Assembly (NCBI GenBank): GCA_037043235.1
Contig: JAWRVZ010000025.1
Coordinates: 2,755,501 to 2,819,500, forward strand
DNA: 64,000 bases
Direction of reading: 5' to 3'
Source: Rhodeus uyekii
Lineage: Eukaryota; Chordata; Actinopteri; Cypriniformes; Acheilognathidae
The notes beneath the pieces are model-generated. The model saw only the letters and a list, made by a program, of their open reading frames with translations, searched no databases and was not told where the DNA came from. Both the position numbers and the translations under genes were made by a program. Of this stretch, positions 1 through 11,521 are shown one piece after another (position 1 is the stretch's first letter; the number at the start of each line of letters is the position of its first letter).

Positions 1-1
1 T

Positions 2-1027
2 CTGGCCTCTGAGGGGGCCCGACTCATAGGCTCGGGTCTCTCGACTGAGGTCGTTGAGACCATTCTCCACTCTAGAGCCCCATCCACGAGGAAACTCTAT
101 GCTCGGAAGTGGGCTCTCTTCACTTCCTGGTGCGGTGACAAACCTGTAGACCCAGCGACCTGCCAGGTCGGTATCGTCCTGGAGTTCTTACAGGAGAGGT
201 TCGCCGCCGGGCTGTCCCCCTCCACGCTTAAGGTGTACGTGGCTGCCATTGCGGCTTACCACGTACCCCCGAGTGGTATACCTCTGGGTCGGGACCCCCT
301 AGTAGTTCGTTTCCTCCGTGGCACTCTCAGGCTGAGGCCTGCGGTACGTTCCCGGGTTCCTTCCTGGGACCTGTCCCTGGTACTCCAGGCCTTGTCCCAG
401 GAACCCTTTGAACCGCTTGAGGACATCTCAGAGAAATTTCTCACTCTTAAAACGGTGTTCCTCCTAGCCATTTCCTCATTCAAGAGGGTTGGTGACCTTC
501 AGGCCCTGTCAGTGGCCCCCTCCTGTCTGGAGTTTGCTCCTGGTCTGGCGAAAGCCTTTCTCTCTCCCAGACCAGGTTATATTCCGAAGGTCCTTTCGAG
601 CCCAGCTCGTCACATCGTACTGCAGGCCTTATGTCCTCCCCCCTTTGATGATCATGACCAGGAGTTCAAGAACAAGGTCTGTCCAGTGCGAGCACTGGAC
701 GCCTACGTCCGCAGAGCGACCCCATGGCGTAGGTCTGACCAACTCTTTGTATGCTTCGGGGCTCCTAAGGGAGCTCCAGCATCTAAACCTACTTTAAGCA
801 GGTGGATAGTCGAGACTATCTCACTAGCTTATGAACTGGCGGGTCAGCAGTGTCCTCTGCATGTCCGCGCCCATTCTACTCGGAGCATGGCTACCTCTAA
901 AGCTTTTTGCGCAGGGGCTCCCCTTGCCGATATTTGTGATGCGGCTGGCTGGTCCTCACCGCATACCTTTATCAGGTTCTACCAGTTAGACCTTAACCCC
1001 GCTTTGGGAACCTTGGCCCTTTCGTAG
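2..1027 (+). CDS. DIRS tyrosine recombinase (5' partial)
   Basis: Site-specific recombinase of a DIRS retrotransposon, used to integrate a circular DNA intermediate. The frame is open from base 2, so the true start lies outside the window; 341 residues are visible. An N-terminal SAM-like segment is seen (STRKLYARKWALF, then LEFLQERFAAGLSPSTLK). Catalytic residues, numbered from the window edge: Arg162 in FKRVGDL, His291 and Arg294 in RAHSTRSMA, Trp317 in GWSSPHTF, and the nucleophile Tyr327 in RFYQLD. No frameshift or stop interrupts the domain, so this copy may be young. It ends in TAG at 1025-1027, about 100 bases before the inverted repeat. The DIRS assignment rests on recognisable family motifs; activity is unknown because the upstream ORFs are not in view. 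Confidence 0.85.
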   Translation: MASEGARLIGSGLSTEVVETILHSRAPSTRKLYARKWALFTSWCGDKPVDPATCQVGIVLEFLQERFAAGLSPSTLKVYVAAIAAYHVPPSGIPLGRDPLVVRFLRGTLRLRPAVRSRVPSWDLSLVLQALSQEPFEPLEDISEKFLTLKTVFLLAISSFKRVGDLQALSVAPSCLEFAPGLAKAFLSPRPGYIPKVLSSPARHIVLQALCPPPFDDHDQEFKNKVCPVRALDAYVRRATPWRRSDQLFVCFGAPKGAPASKPTLSRWIVETISLAYELAGQQCPLHVRAHSTRSMATSKAFCAGAPLADICDAAGWSSPHTFIRFYQLDLNPALGTLALS

Positions 1028-1124
1028 TGAGCTACGTTAGCTTGGCGTACTCCGTTCGCTGAGGCAGCGTGGGTATTCTCGTTCCCATATGCGTTCGACG
1101 CAGTGTTGAGTTCCCTTGACAGGG

Positions 1125-1182
1125 AACGTCTCAGGTTACTTACGTAACCCTAGTTCCCTTAGAGGGAACGAGACACTGCGTC
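1125..1182 (+). repeat. DIRS 58-bp inverted repeat, left arm
   Basis: Exact reverse complement of 1364-1421, with a 181-base spacer. The arms contain GTTACTTACGTAACCC, itself partly palindromic around TACGTA. It lies just 3' of the recombinase gene, where DIRS elements carry terminal and complementary repeats. Confidence 0.85.
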
Positions 1183-1363
1183 TCGTAGCCTCAGCTCCAT
1201 CGCACGCCGGCTGTTTCAGACACTAGTTAAGCTGAGGCTGCTAGTTTGCTGCGTGCAGTTATACTCCTGGCTCATGACGTCACACTCGGCTACGTGCACT
1301 CGCACACCTGGTTTCAATTGCGCTTCAAGAGACAATTACACTAATGCGTTCCCATATGCGTTC

Positions 1364-1421
1364 GACGCAGTGTCTCGTTCCCTCTAAGGGAACTAGGGTT
1401 ACGTAAGTAACCTGAGACGTT
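1364..1421 (-). repeat. DIRS 58-bp inverted repeat, right arm
   Basis: Second arm of the perfect inverted repeat. Its end is taken as the element end, because the following sequence has no relation to the left arm. Confidence 0.85.
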
Positions 1422-3299
1422 CATTGCCTTTGACAGAACTCCATGTTAACTGCCTGGCCTTCCTGTGTCACCTGTGTCTAAAGGAAGTTCATGCAATCTA
1501 TTACATTACAGGAAACAATCTGGTCTTACAACAAGAGCAAAACAAATTATGTCCTGCCTATCAGCTGCAGTTAGTAGTTTCGACAAATGGACTGGAATGG
1601 CCTCCAACAGCAAATGGAGACTCCATCATCTCTGAGTTTCATGGCCTTTGTACTGTTCTACTTCATCATAACACGGTAAAGATTTACTTTTGAAAGGAAA
1701 AGTCTTGACAGGCCATGAGAACTTAGTGTTGTCCATTAAACTGGTGGGCAGAGATAGGAACATGGTTTGGAGGTCTATAAACATCCAGTCAGTACTCAGT
1801 CAATAGATGGCCTTGGTTGTGACCCATTGAAAACCTATTGCAAAATGACCCATTGAAAACCTTTCGCAAAGACTACGGGAAAAAAAAGGGAAGAGGGCTA
1901 AAAGGGAAAAAGTACCTGTGTGCCTCACATGCCACATTTCAATTAGAGATATTGGACATTTATATTGTATTGTATTAATATGAGCCTTGGTTTTTGTATC
2001 AGATAGGGTTAGATTTGATATGAGGGTGATCATATATGATTGAATAAAAAACAAACAAAAAACGGTGGAAAATTTTCTGCTAGCCTCTAGAAGTCAATCA
2101 AGATTCAAGAATAAGGGTTACTATAGTTAACTAAAACCACAAATAATAATAATAATAATAATGTTTAAAACAAATAAAAATTACTTCTATAAAATATGAA
2201 AACACTTAAGCGTCTTATTTCAGCTAGTTGCCAAAGCAACATTTCTCATTGTCATGTAGTTTAACTTAATGCACTAAATTAACTAAAACTGAATGACAAT
2301 ATATGCAAATTATTAAACTGTATTATTATGAATAAGAATTATTAACAAGTACCATGTTTAAAATAATTATTTTTTTATTTATTTATTGCAATTTTAAATT
2401 ATTAATTTGACTTAAAAATAAAAATTAAATAACATATTACAGATGTGGTCTTTTCTGCAGGACTGTGGATGCACATAATCTAAGATTAATTCTCAAGACC
2501 TCAGATGTTCAGTTGCTTGGCCGGTGCTTCATTATTTGCTGTATCAGGTTCACCCCCTCCCTTCTCTTTATCAATCTACATCTTAGAATGAAGGAAAGAA
2601 AACCTGATGATCTGTGACATGTTTCTCTCCCACAGGACCAAACTCCATTCCCTGACCTTCCCTCAGCTACCAGTCACCTTGGCCAGAACATTATCCGGTG
2701 CGGATCTTTAATCTTAGTGATTCAACACCACAGGGGTAGCTTTACTGAATACAGAGAAGTTTACCTCACCAACACACAGAAACTGGGTTTAAGAGTTTGG
2801 ATTCTGCACCTCAGGGCTGCTGTAATGAGTCTAGAGTCAAGCAGTGAGCATCTTTATTTTCTGTGTCTGTTGCTGCTGTCATTTGCACCATAGAGGTATG
2901 TGACATGCAAGCAGAATTAATAAGGCATTATTTAAAAATGTGATTTGTTAGTCTGAGTGTCATTGTAAAAGTGCTGTCAAAATACTAGAAGTACTGAATA
3001 GCTTGCTGGGATTCTAATTACTCTATTAGCCTGACAACTGCTGTTCAATAAAGAAACATTCCACCTCATTCTTACAGTTTAAATAGAATAGATGACTTAA
3101 TTGTATTCTGTTCATCAGAAGAAAGTAATTATGGAGCTTTCAAATTTCATAAAGAATGGCATATATATAAAAATTACACATATAATAGTTATTTCATATT
3201 TAAAGATGTTAGACAATCACAGCATATGCATGTTTACATTGAAGTCTCACAAGCAGGTTAAATGCAGGATCGTATTATTATGGGAAAACATAACTACAA
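1422..3299. other. AT-rich stretch, no recognised gene
   Basis: Contains a small (AAT)n run near 2140-2162 and a short tandem duplication of GACCCATTGAAAACCT near 1820-1863. The ORF at 1424-1693 is not protein-like to my eye. One weak exon-like segment (2636-2893) is discussed in the findings. Confidence 0.6.
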
Positions 3300-3480
3300 A
3301 CCTACATGGCTCTGTGTGAAAAGGTGATTAACCCCTAAACCTAATAACTGGTTGGGCCACCGGTTAGTATGTTTCAATGAGTCTTATACAGTGCTGTGGA
3401 GGAATTTTGGCCCATTCATCTTTCCAGAATTGTTGTAATTCAGCCAAATTGGAGGGTTTTCGAGCATGAACTTTGAGTTC
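3300..3480 (-). pseudogene. Tc1-family transposase C-terminal fragment
   Basis: The minus strand reads HARKPSNLAELQQFWKDEW, then AKIPPQHCIRLIETY, the C-terminal tail of a common fish Tc1 transposase that follows the final catalytic glutamate. The plus strand at 3326-3360 holds the family's subterminal sequence (CCTAAACCTAATAACTGG). All three catalytic acidic residues are missing. The fragment is fused at about 3480 to unrelated DIRS sequence, so it is a truncated fossil. A relative of the same family lies at 16793-18190. Confidence 0.8.
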
Positions 3481-3905
3481 TTTGCCCCATGAGCCTCTAA
3501 AAAAAAGTTTCAGTGGGGCTGCCGTCCTGCACTTGAGGAAGTTCGGGCAGTTCAGCTCCAACCGAGCATGCTCCATCATAAGACAGGCTGTGAGGTTGAC
3601 AGAGTTCAGCTCCATACTGAGAAAAGACATCTTTTTGCATTTGGAAGAGTTTGCTCTTTTCCCCAATGACCTGAAGACCCAGATGGCTGAGTTGCTGGAG
3701 CAAGTGCCTGTATTCGCACAACTGCTCTCACGAGTGGGCCAGTTAGATAGTTGAGGATAAGAACACCAGATTCCCTCATGGGAACAAGGGCTGCCTCCAC
3801 AACTTTTGAGAATACAAGAGTCGATAAGGAGAGCCCGAAAGGGAAAACATTCTATTGATATGCCTGACCCTCGAATGCAAAGCGTAGGTCTGTGTCAAGG
3901 GAAAA
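3481..3905 (-). pseudogene. DIRS reverse transcriptase / RNase H fragment
   Basis: Reading the minus strand and switching frames gives LRFAFEGQAYQ, a stop, VFPFGLSLSTLVFSKVVEAALVP, LNYL (where LDDW would be expected), CEYRHLLQQLSHLGLQV, EKSKLFQMQK, FLSMELNSVNLTA and FKCRTA-like text. These are the palm and thumb landmarks of fish DIRS reverse transcriptase leading into RNase H. The catalytic YxDD-type aspartates are lost in a small rearrangement after LNYL, and stops and shifts break the frame. It is a dead fragment, opposite in strand to the DIRS end at 1-1421 and therefore a different insertion or a rearranged piece. Confidence 0.8.
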
Positions 3906-4114
3906 TGGTTTATTTTATAATTATTAATAGTGCATGGGCAGAGTTAATGTAAATAGTCTCTGCCAAAAAGAAGCACTATTAAAACATCAGCATGGAATCT
4001 CGGCTCAAATCATGGTGTCAACAACTCCCACATTATCCACTAGAATCACCAGCACTATGAATGCATTTTAGAACAGGATGACTGAGCACCCCTTCAAGTA
4101 ACTGCTTGCCTCCC

Positions 4115-4407
4115 AGCAATGCATGGTATGCGTATTTGACGTGCTGTCCAAGGAGAGGGCTCCGAGCTCGGTATTTAGCCCGAACCTGGAGCACTCCCGT
4201 ATTCCTGACTTTGGTAGGAACACTTAAGTGTGAGGAGTCGGGGTGGTGGAGGGATGCCGTAAACTCTCAAGAGGTATAGGCGAGTCGAACATGTCTATAT
4301 ATACATCCTTCCTCTCATGCTGATAGGATGAGGTGTAATTGCTGATTACGAGTTGATTGTGTTAATCCTTTGAACGTGCTCCTCCTGAACTTTGTTAATA
4401 AAACATC
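4115..4407 (-). mobile_element. Solo short element, copy A (family of 58615-61519)
   Basis: Matches, in inverse orientation, the two outer arms plus one 84-bp repeat of the recombinase element at 58615-61519, with no internal cassette. Landmarks on the plus strand are GTGCTGTCC, GGGCTCCGAGCTCGGTATT, TCTATATATAC and, at the end, TTAATAAAACATC. The left end seems truncated at about 4115, because the expected terminal CACGAGTTCACACTTACG is not recognisable. It is more diverged than the copies at 41367 and 56928. Confidence 0.8.
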
Positions 4408-4817
4408 AATTTTAAAAATTAGACCAATTGGTTTGCTTCAATTTTCAATAAGATTTCGGATGACTTGCTGGAGGGAGTAGGATTTTTGGAGAACAAAAGC
4501 TAAAAACTGAATTAACAATGTCAAATCAGAAGAGGTAAAGCAGTCATCACAGTTGGAAGAAGCCTCAAAGCAGCCTGTTCTAAAAATTAACTTTTGAAAG
4601 GCAGATTGAAACCAGTGAGTGGCATTCACTCAACACATCAATGGAACTGAAAATTGGAAAATATACTTTATTACTATTTAAATGTCTACAAATCTACAAA
4701 TATTCTCGATGTTTTTTTTTAATCACAATTGATATTTGCTCCACATATGACAACAAAGCAGATCTAGTAATTGTTTAGAGTCTTGATCAGAGTCAAACCA
4801 CTTGCTCAGTGGACGTG

Positions 4818-4861
<44 letters not shown>
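4818..4861. repeat. (TA)n microsatellite
   Basis: About 21 uninterrupted TA units. Confidence 0.97.
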
Positions 4862-4866
<5 letters not shown>

Positions 4867-6478
4867 AATCATGTTGTGTTTAATGTTTAATAAAGACTCT
4901 AATGCCCTTTCAGTATAACATTTTATTTGAAAAAAATGTTGCATTAAAATATCTGGCCATTATTTGTTATTTAACTACATACAAAATTGAGGGTTAATCA
5001 TTTCATCAACAATCCTCGTGATTGCAGTTGCGCTGATTGTGAGATGTGACTTTTTGTCAACAGAGAGGTTATTTTGTGTACGACACATATCCTGTTGTGT
5101 GTCCAATTCATCAAGATTTAATAGATGTAATTACTTGCCACAGCAAACATTAAAAACAAAATAAAATAATGGTGAATGTCTTTGCTTTCATGAGGAACTT
5201 AATGTTCTAAATCTTAAACTAATTTAATGTTCCTCGAAAGTGTTAATAGAAAATTTCAATTACAACAAAAAAACAATGTACTAAATATGCATTTAAAATG
5301 ACAAAGTTGCTCGTTTGCAATATTATTTACTGGTTTACAGCTAACTGAGACAATGAAATTCAGATCTCGCTCAGGGACATCATGAATTCACAGCTGACCT
5401 CTGTGCTGATTCTCAGTGGTGGCACCGCTCGACAGTTCCATTATAGAAGTGCACTGGGGAATATGTTCCTCTAAAGAGCTCTTACAGGCAAGGAATACAA
5501 TCTCAGAGAGGATCTAGGAGCCCCTGAATACCAGTAATAACTTTTGATAAAATCTGATTTGGGCTCAGAGCCAAAGCCAGATATAGAATTCTGATTAAAT
5601 AAAACTGCACTTAAATCCAATAAATGGTAAAGTTAATGTAAAAAGGAATTAATATTAGGAAGAAAGTGCAACCCTGATAGCAAGTGTATGAACAAAGGAG
5701 TTACTGTACAACAGGCAAACTCAGATTTCACCATGAATAAACCATAAAAAAAAAAATTATACTATTTCCACTTGATACTAAAAAAACAACATATGTAGAT
5801 TTTTGTTGCAGTGTAAACTTAAAAGGATAGATTGAAACTTCAGTTTGAAGAATTCTTATGCTCTGCCTCACATAAAAAATTTGTATTTGAATATTCACGC
5901 ATAATATAACATTTTGCAGACAAGGCTTAAGGTTAATTTCCAGATTAAACTGCATGTTTGAGCTGTCTTCACTGAAAATAACTTGCACTGATATATCTGG
6001 CACTGAGAATATGCCAGTGCCATTGTTTTGTCTGTTGTTTTTGCACTTTTTTTTCTAAGGCATGTTTAAAAAAGCTTCTTGAATGTCTTGATTTAATTAA
6101 GGCCTAATTATGGTTTAATCAGATGGTCTGTGAAACCAGACCATAGTAGTAGAATGTCTATAGAGGAAAATATAAATAAAAAATGTTACACAGTCTTCAT
6201 TTTAACTTAAACTTATTTAGACATAAGTTTAGCATGTGCACACACACACAAACACAGAGAATACTGGCTGTTGTCAGAGTCCTTGTGCTTACAAAAATAT
6301 CACTGGGTTATTACAATTACCGTAATGGCAAAATGGATGTTTGGAAATGTAAATCAATATTTCTTACTTACATACTACAGCAAATTATATAAATTGATAA
6401 ATAGCTGGCTTAAAAATATTTTGGGGGGTGAAAATACCAATGTGTTTAAGACTTTTTCACAGCAGTGTAAATAAATAA

Positions 6479-6482
<4 letters not shown>

Positions 6483-6567
<85 letters not shown>
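6483..6567. repeat. (TA)n microsatellite
   Basis: About 42 TA units following an (AAAT) run at 6469-6483. Confidence 0.97.
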
Positions 6568-6571
<4 letters not shown>

Positions 6572-7589
6572 AATAAAATGATTTATTTTTTCTTTCTGGT
6601 TTCAATTAATGATATTATTCATAAAAGAGTACCACAAAGAGCATTTCACTTGTAAATATTTCAAAGGCCAATTATTTACACCCATGAATAATTCACAAAT
6701 TACTAAGATCAAGAGCACTGCCATCCCAATTATTTTATAATTGAATAATTAATCAGAGAGCTTCACTTAGTTTTCAGCAAATCCTCTGTTCCTCAATTTC
6801 TTTGGTTTGGGGAGTAATTATTTGTAATTATGTCTTTTCTTCTGAGAGCAGACAAATAAAGTAAATCACCCCTAAATCTTGAATACAACTTATATTAATT
6901 GCTTCCTTGCAATAATGTCACATCAAGTTTTTCATGTTTGAGGCTTTTAATACTGAAGAACAATTTTGCAAATATCCTGTTGTTAAAACCCATGTACAAA
7001 AATTATTAATAATTTTAGGATTTTCACAACACTAATAAACTGATATTCATGCTATTGTTGTCAACTTTCTAAAGATACCTTTTTTCCTGGAGTGATTGCA
7101 TTTAAATAAATGAATGTCAGAAAGGCAAAATATAAGTGTCTAAACCTAAATTCAAGAAGCAACAAAAAAGCGCATCAGGTACGTAAAATAATGTAAAAGT
7201 AAAATCAAGGGGGAAAAAAGAATAAGAGAAGAAAACAACAGAGAGGCAACATGTCTTATGGCAATAATTGACATGGTTATGTTGGATAGAGAAGAATGCA
7301 CAGAGGCAACGACATGATCCCAAATTATACTTTAATAAAGAAACTCAAAAGAAGTGCTTTAAATGTAAAAAAAGGGCCATGTATTGTGTAAAACTGTAAG
7401 GCTACAATCAAAAAAGGCTACAATCAGTAAGAGACCAAGGCAAAACACATTACACAAACATTATTGACCATACACAAATGGGAATAACGAGAGGGGAATC
7501 ACATCAGAACCCTCCCAGATTTGGCTTGATAGCACATCCTCGCCCAGAACTGTGAAACTGTGGTATTACTGTGGTATAACTGACGAGCT

Positions 7590-7850
7590 CATAGAATAGA
7601 CGCTGGTCTCTAAACCGTGGTTGTTGAGACCATTTGCCGAGTCCACTAGGAAACTGTAAATCCTGAAGTTGAAATGCTTCAATTGTTAGTGCAGTAGTCG
7701 TCAGCCAGACCGGTTAACTGCTCAATAGGTACAGTGTTGGATTTCCTACAAGAGCTGTTCACTGCAGTGTTATCCAAATCAATTTTAAAAGTATTTATGG
7801 TGGCCATCGCTGCTCACCACGTCCCTTACAACTGGTTGCGAAGTGTGTTT
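7590..7850 (+). pseudogene. Degenerate DIRS tyrosine-recombinase N-terminal fragment
   Basis: Aligns by eye with the start of the recombinase frame at 1-300. GTTGTTGAGACCATT and TCCACTAGGAAACT match the 5' part, and LDFLQELFTAVLSKSILKVF followed by VAIAAHHVP matches LEFLQERFAAGLSPSTLKVY and VAAIAAYHVP. Stops interrupt the first half. The catalytic domain is absent: at about 7858 the sequence turns into a SINE tail. This is an old, truncated relative of the first element. Confidence 0.75.
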
Positions 7851-7857
7851 GGCTTGT

Positions 7858-7935
7858 CCCATTTACATTCACATTTATGCATTTGGAAGATGCTTTTATC
7901 TGAAGCGACTTACGTTGTATTGTGCCACACTCTAC
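7858..7935 (-). repeat. Fish SINE 3' tail fragment
   Basis: Carries the widespread teleost string TTATGCATTTGGAAGATGC followed by TTTTATCTGAAGCGACTTAC. The fuller copy at 46055-46215 shows a tRNA-like head on the minus strand, so this fragment is given the same orientation. Confidence 0.7.
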
Positions 7936-8959
7936 TGTTTGAATTACAGGAAATTGTATGCCCGTATGTCCGGGTAGGTGCGAATCTGCATGCAAATTTC
8001 ACTAATCAATCATTCAATCGTTCATTGGCTCGATTAATTACCACTTGGACTTATTTGGGCTACCAGGCAAGACCCCATGATGTAACATTGAACATGAAAT
8101 CAGGGGGAAAGCCATACGGATGTAGCCTCAGCCACATCTGTCTCATTGCATCCAGTCCCAGAGGAGATGCGTGTAAAGGTGAACCATGATGGACAGTGAG
8201 TCACCTCTCAAGATGCAAACAGATCCATGTCTTCTCATCCGAAGTTTGTCCAAATTAAGTCTACCATCAAGGGGTAAAGTCTCCATTCTCTGGGCCCCTG
8301 TATTGACAGTACTTCTGCTCTCACATGCAGGTGCCAAAGGATGAAGAAAGCTCTGAGACATAGCAATTTTCCCTTGGACCACAAAAAGATCTGATGCTCC
8401 TGTTTGCACAGAGGGTACGGTTCTTACTAAAACTGATTTCTGATTTACTGATGTCTGCAAGGAAATGTCATGAGGCAAGAATTAATTTTAACATCTCAAG
8501 GAAATGTATGTGCAATGAGAGATTGTGTTCCTTCCAGAATCATCTGATCAGCCAATGATCAGCCAACTGCTCCCCAGTCTGTAAGAAATGCATCTGTTGA
8601 CAAAATAGTTTGATGACATGATGCCCCTGTCACGGCTCTGCCATTCCAGTTTGGACTTTTAGAGTGCCTGTTGACAGAGCCCTGACACTGCCCCTTCATC
8701 GGGTCTATGTGAGATCGCGTGCCTCGGTGCGTGCTCTCGTGTCCATGTGATTTCATGTCATTTGTGTTGCGCGCAATTGGTGTCAACCAACTTGTCATCT
8801 TGTGAACACTTGGCGATGCGCGTCGGCTTTCGCTGCGTGGTCGTGTCCATCAGCGTTATCATTTCAGAAGATAATTTAGCTCTTGTTCTATAAATTGAGT
8901 CTGCTCTGACCACTCTACTCTGATTTTTTTTTTTAAATAAATAACATTGAACTGAAATA
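7936..8959. other. No recognised gene
   Basis: Segment 8620-8880 is less AT-rich (CACGGCTCTGCC, GCGCGTCGGCTTTCGCTGCG) than its neighbours and may be a repeat relic, but I cannot name it. Confidence 0.5.
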
Positions 8960-9410
8960 CTGTATCCTTTCTGTACAGTATGCAGGACCCACTGAGACTG
9001 ACCATGAGTCTACTAGACCCTCCCCTGTGAAGGCCTTATGAATCTGATCTCCAACGAGACGGAACTGGATTTAATATTTTGACCTGAAATGTTGTCAATA
9101 TAATAATAATGCACTGTTTGTCTGTTGGTCAGAGGAGAACTGATCCCCTGACTGAGCTTAGTTTCTCCCAAGTTTTTTTTTCCATTCAGTTCCGTCTGCT
9201 GGAGTTTTGATTCCTTGCCACTGTCCCCTCTGGCATACTTAGTTGGGGACACTTAACACTTAATATTCATTAATTATATTGATTGGCCTGCTCTTCTAGA
9301 GCTGCTGTACAGCCAAAATAAACATTGTTTTCCTTTGACCACTTTAAAGCTGCTTTGAAACAATCTTGCTATTTATATATATGACTTGCTTTATATAGCT
9401 ATATAAATAA
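8960..9410 (+). repeat. Teleost interspersed repeat, retroposon-tail-like
   Basis: Contains strings I recognise from many fish genomes: GTTTCTCCCAAG, then GGAGTTTTGATTCCTTGCC, CCTCTGGCATACTTAGTTGG and AAGCTGCTTTGAAACAATCT, ending near TATATAAATAAA. The ending resembles a LINE or SINE 3' tail. The family name is uncertain, and there is no coding content. Confidence 0.55.
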
Positions 9411-9469
9411 AAAATGACTTTGGTGTATTGTCCCATGCTGCCATAAAATCTACTAAGGGACCTCAAATA

Positions 9470-11240
9470 TCTCAGCGGAAGAGATGTATTCAGCTCGCTC
9501 ACAGGAGGTGGAGCCCTCGGGGGCCTGTGCATCACATCAAGACCTCTTTCCTGAAGTCTTTTAGGCTAGAATAACATTCCTCAGATTCATCTTCTCCTTT
9601 TTCAGCTTCGGGGGAGAGTGCTGCTTCTGCCCTGAGGCTTATTGAGAGGGGGCTCAACATGCAAATACTCTCTTTTTGCTACTACCTGTATGAAGAACCC
9701 AATGTAAATGGCTGGGGCTGCCCTTTGACAGCAGTCCCCTGGGACCCTTAAAGACGAGGTATTAATCCCTGGAATGCTGCCACCTGTTTCTTTGCTTTAT
9801 AAAGCCTCTCAATGACATTACTCATAGTATCGCTGAAGAGGCCAGGAGGAGCCAGTGGGGTATCAAGGAGGAAAGCCTTGTCCTCCTTCTTGATACAGAG
9901 AGGTTAAACCAGAGATTTAAAAAAAAAAAAGTTAAACCAGTCTGTTGCCACATTAGTTGCCATGGAGTGACCGATGGCGTGGACTGCCTCCTTGTAGCCA
10001 GAGAGATAAATCAGTGGCCCAAGACAGCTTGTTAACCCTTTCGCATATAGGTTTAAATATTCTCGTTAATCCCCCAGCAGGATTTTTTTAAGGCAACTGT
10101 TATTTTAGAACGTTTCCCCTTATTATTTTCATGGTGACGTGTCATGCTTGCCACGTGACAAACCACAGCCACAATAGCACTGTGTGACAGATGTATCAAT
10201 TTTATTTCTTTGTTCTTTTTTTCTTCAAAATATTCACCAACTTGTTGGCTATGTCATCAACTAGCTGATATTCCGAATTTCAAATATGGGGAGGTGAATT
10301 TGTTTTCTCAATTAAAAACATTTATAATAATCATGTTAGCTGATCTATAATGTGCGATGGGCGCCGAAATTTTATTTTGAGCCGCAATTCAGAGAATCAG
10401 ACAATTATGTCAATTAATTCACTTCTCCCAAAATACATGACACCAAGTGGCCGGTGAAGTGGGAGAAGAATAGAGTGAACTTTATAGTTACCTATGCAAT
10501 GTGTATCTGATATAAATAAAACACCTCATCAATTTATACAATAATTGAATGGATTGTTTCCGCTTCCATGGACATCAGTGTGCAGTATAAAAAAGTATAA
10601 ATTTATTGTTTTGTCAGTACTTATGATAATTTAAATGTCTGAAACCTAAAATAAATATTATGTGCTCGAAAAAACTAAATAGCTGTGATATATGTCAAAC
10701 ACTCTTCATCTCTGAAGATCAAGCGTTCATCTCTGGCTCAGCATCAGCCAACATTCGGAAACACGTTTGAATTTAGCAGTGGTCATGTGAAGCACTGAAT
10801 GTTCTAATCACACCGGTGTGATCATACGCTTCAAAGGGTTAACAGCGTCAGAGATATAAGCAGCCAAAGCCTGGGCATCATCCTGGGCATCATCCCATAG
10901 CCATTCTTTTCAAGTCCCATATTTGAAGAATAACGATAGACTGTGAGATCAGATATACAGGGTTAGACTGGCGTTTTCCATGATCTTTAAACGTCAGCTT
11001 GGATATTTTGGAAGAATGGGAAGGCCCGATATGAAGGTTGTGCCAGTGTCTGTGGGAGGTCACTTGCTTTTTCTGAGCATTTCCCGCTCTTTGGCTGACC
11101 AGTCAATGTTTAGACACAACATGAGAGATAAGCTCTTCGTACCGCAGGGATAATCACAAATATCCCTGTATCAAAGCTGAGGATGTCTATCTCCTCAAAG
11201 CTAGACAATCATGATATTAAACTGTCACTTGGGGCAGAAG
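9470..11240 (-). pseudogene. DIRS ORF1 (Gag-like) remnant, split by a piggyBac-like MITE
   Basis: On the minus strand, pieces such as DAQALAAYISDAVNKL, LSWATDLSL, KEAVHAIGHSMATNVATDW, APPGLFSDTMSNVIERLYKA and KKQVAAFQGL resemble the conserved middle of fish DIRS ORF1, which has a similar D-S/T-V/M-S-x-V-I/V-D/E-R and QAAAFQ block. The reading frame is broken by stops and an A-run at 9919-9931. Sequence on the two sides of 10036-10838 joins in register (AAGACAGCTTG, then CAGCGTCAGAG), so the MITE landed in an existing copy. Outer limits are approximate. No catalytic function is expected of ORF1; it would coat the RNA. Confidence 0.6.
10036..10838. mobile_element. piggyBac-like MITE flanked by TTAA
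   Basis: TTAA at 10032-10035 and again at 10839-10842. The element begins CCCTTTCGC and ends ...TTCAAAGGG, a short terminal inverted repeat with the CCC start usual for piggyBac. Its 803 bp contain no transposase. TTAA duplication with precise continuity of the disrupted DIRS ORF1 outside it supports the boundaries. Confidence 0.75.
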
Positions 11241-11521
11241 AAGCATCAGAATGTGTAATATAAGGCCATGTTTATGTATGTACTGTTTATTGTTGATGAT
11301 TGCATTATTTTTCATATGCATCTGCTTCTATTTGAGATTGCGCAATTCTGCTTCTGTTTGGATCTGGCAATACTGTACACCAGGGGTAGTGAGAAAGCCT
11401 CCAATTTATTTATTTCAAACTTAAGAAAGGGTATAAAAATGAGTGGGGGAGATGAATAAAGAAAGAAACCAAAAACATAGTGCCCCCTATCTTATAACAA
11501 TGAGTAGACAGCTATAAAATA
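11241..11521. other. No recognised gene
   Basis: A short spacer between the DIRS remnant and the Tc1 element. Confidence 0.5.

Larger units (their letters stand above)
1..1421 (+). mobile_element. DIRS retrotransposon, 3' part
   Basis: The left end is cut by the window edge. It holds the tyrosine-recombinase ORF, then about 400 noncoding bases that finish in a perfect 58-bp inverted repeat (1125-1182 against 1364-1421). A 26-base string starting GTTCCCATATGCG occurs directly repeated at about 1081-1106 and 1350-1375. DIRS elements are known to encode Gag, RT/RNase H and a YR and to have inverted termini plus an internal complementary region instead of LTRs; the layout fits. The right boundary is placed at the end of the inverted repeat and is inferred. 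Confidence 0.8.
4408..7589. other. AT-rich stretch with two TA microsatellites, no gene
   Basis: No coding sequence or element recognised. Predicted short peptides here are AT-rich chance ORFs, or translations of the TA tracts giving IYIYIY. Confidence 0.6.

Noticed and set aside
1424..1693. 89-codon ORF after the DIRS end
   Set aside because: No motif, no splice or start context, and composition like other chance ORFs in the window.
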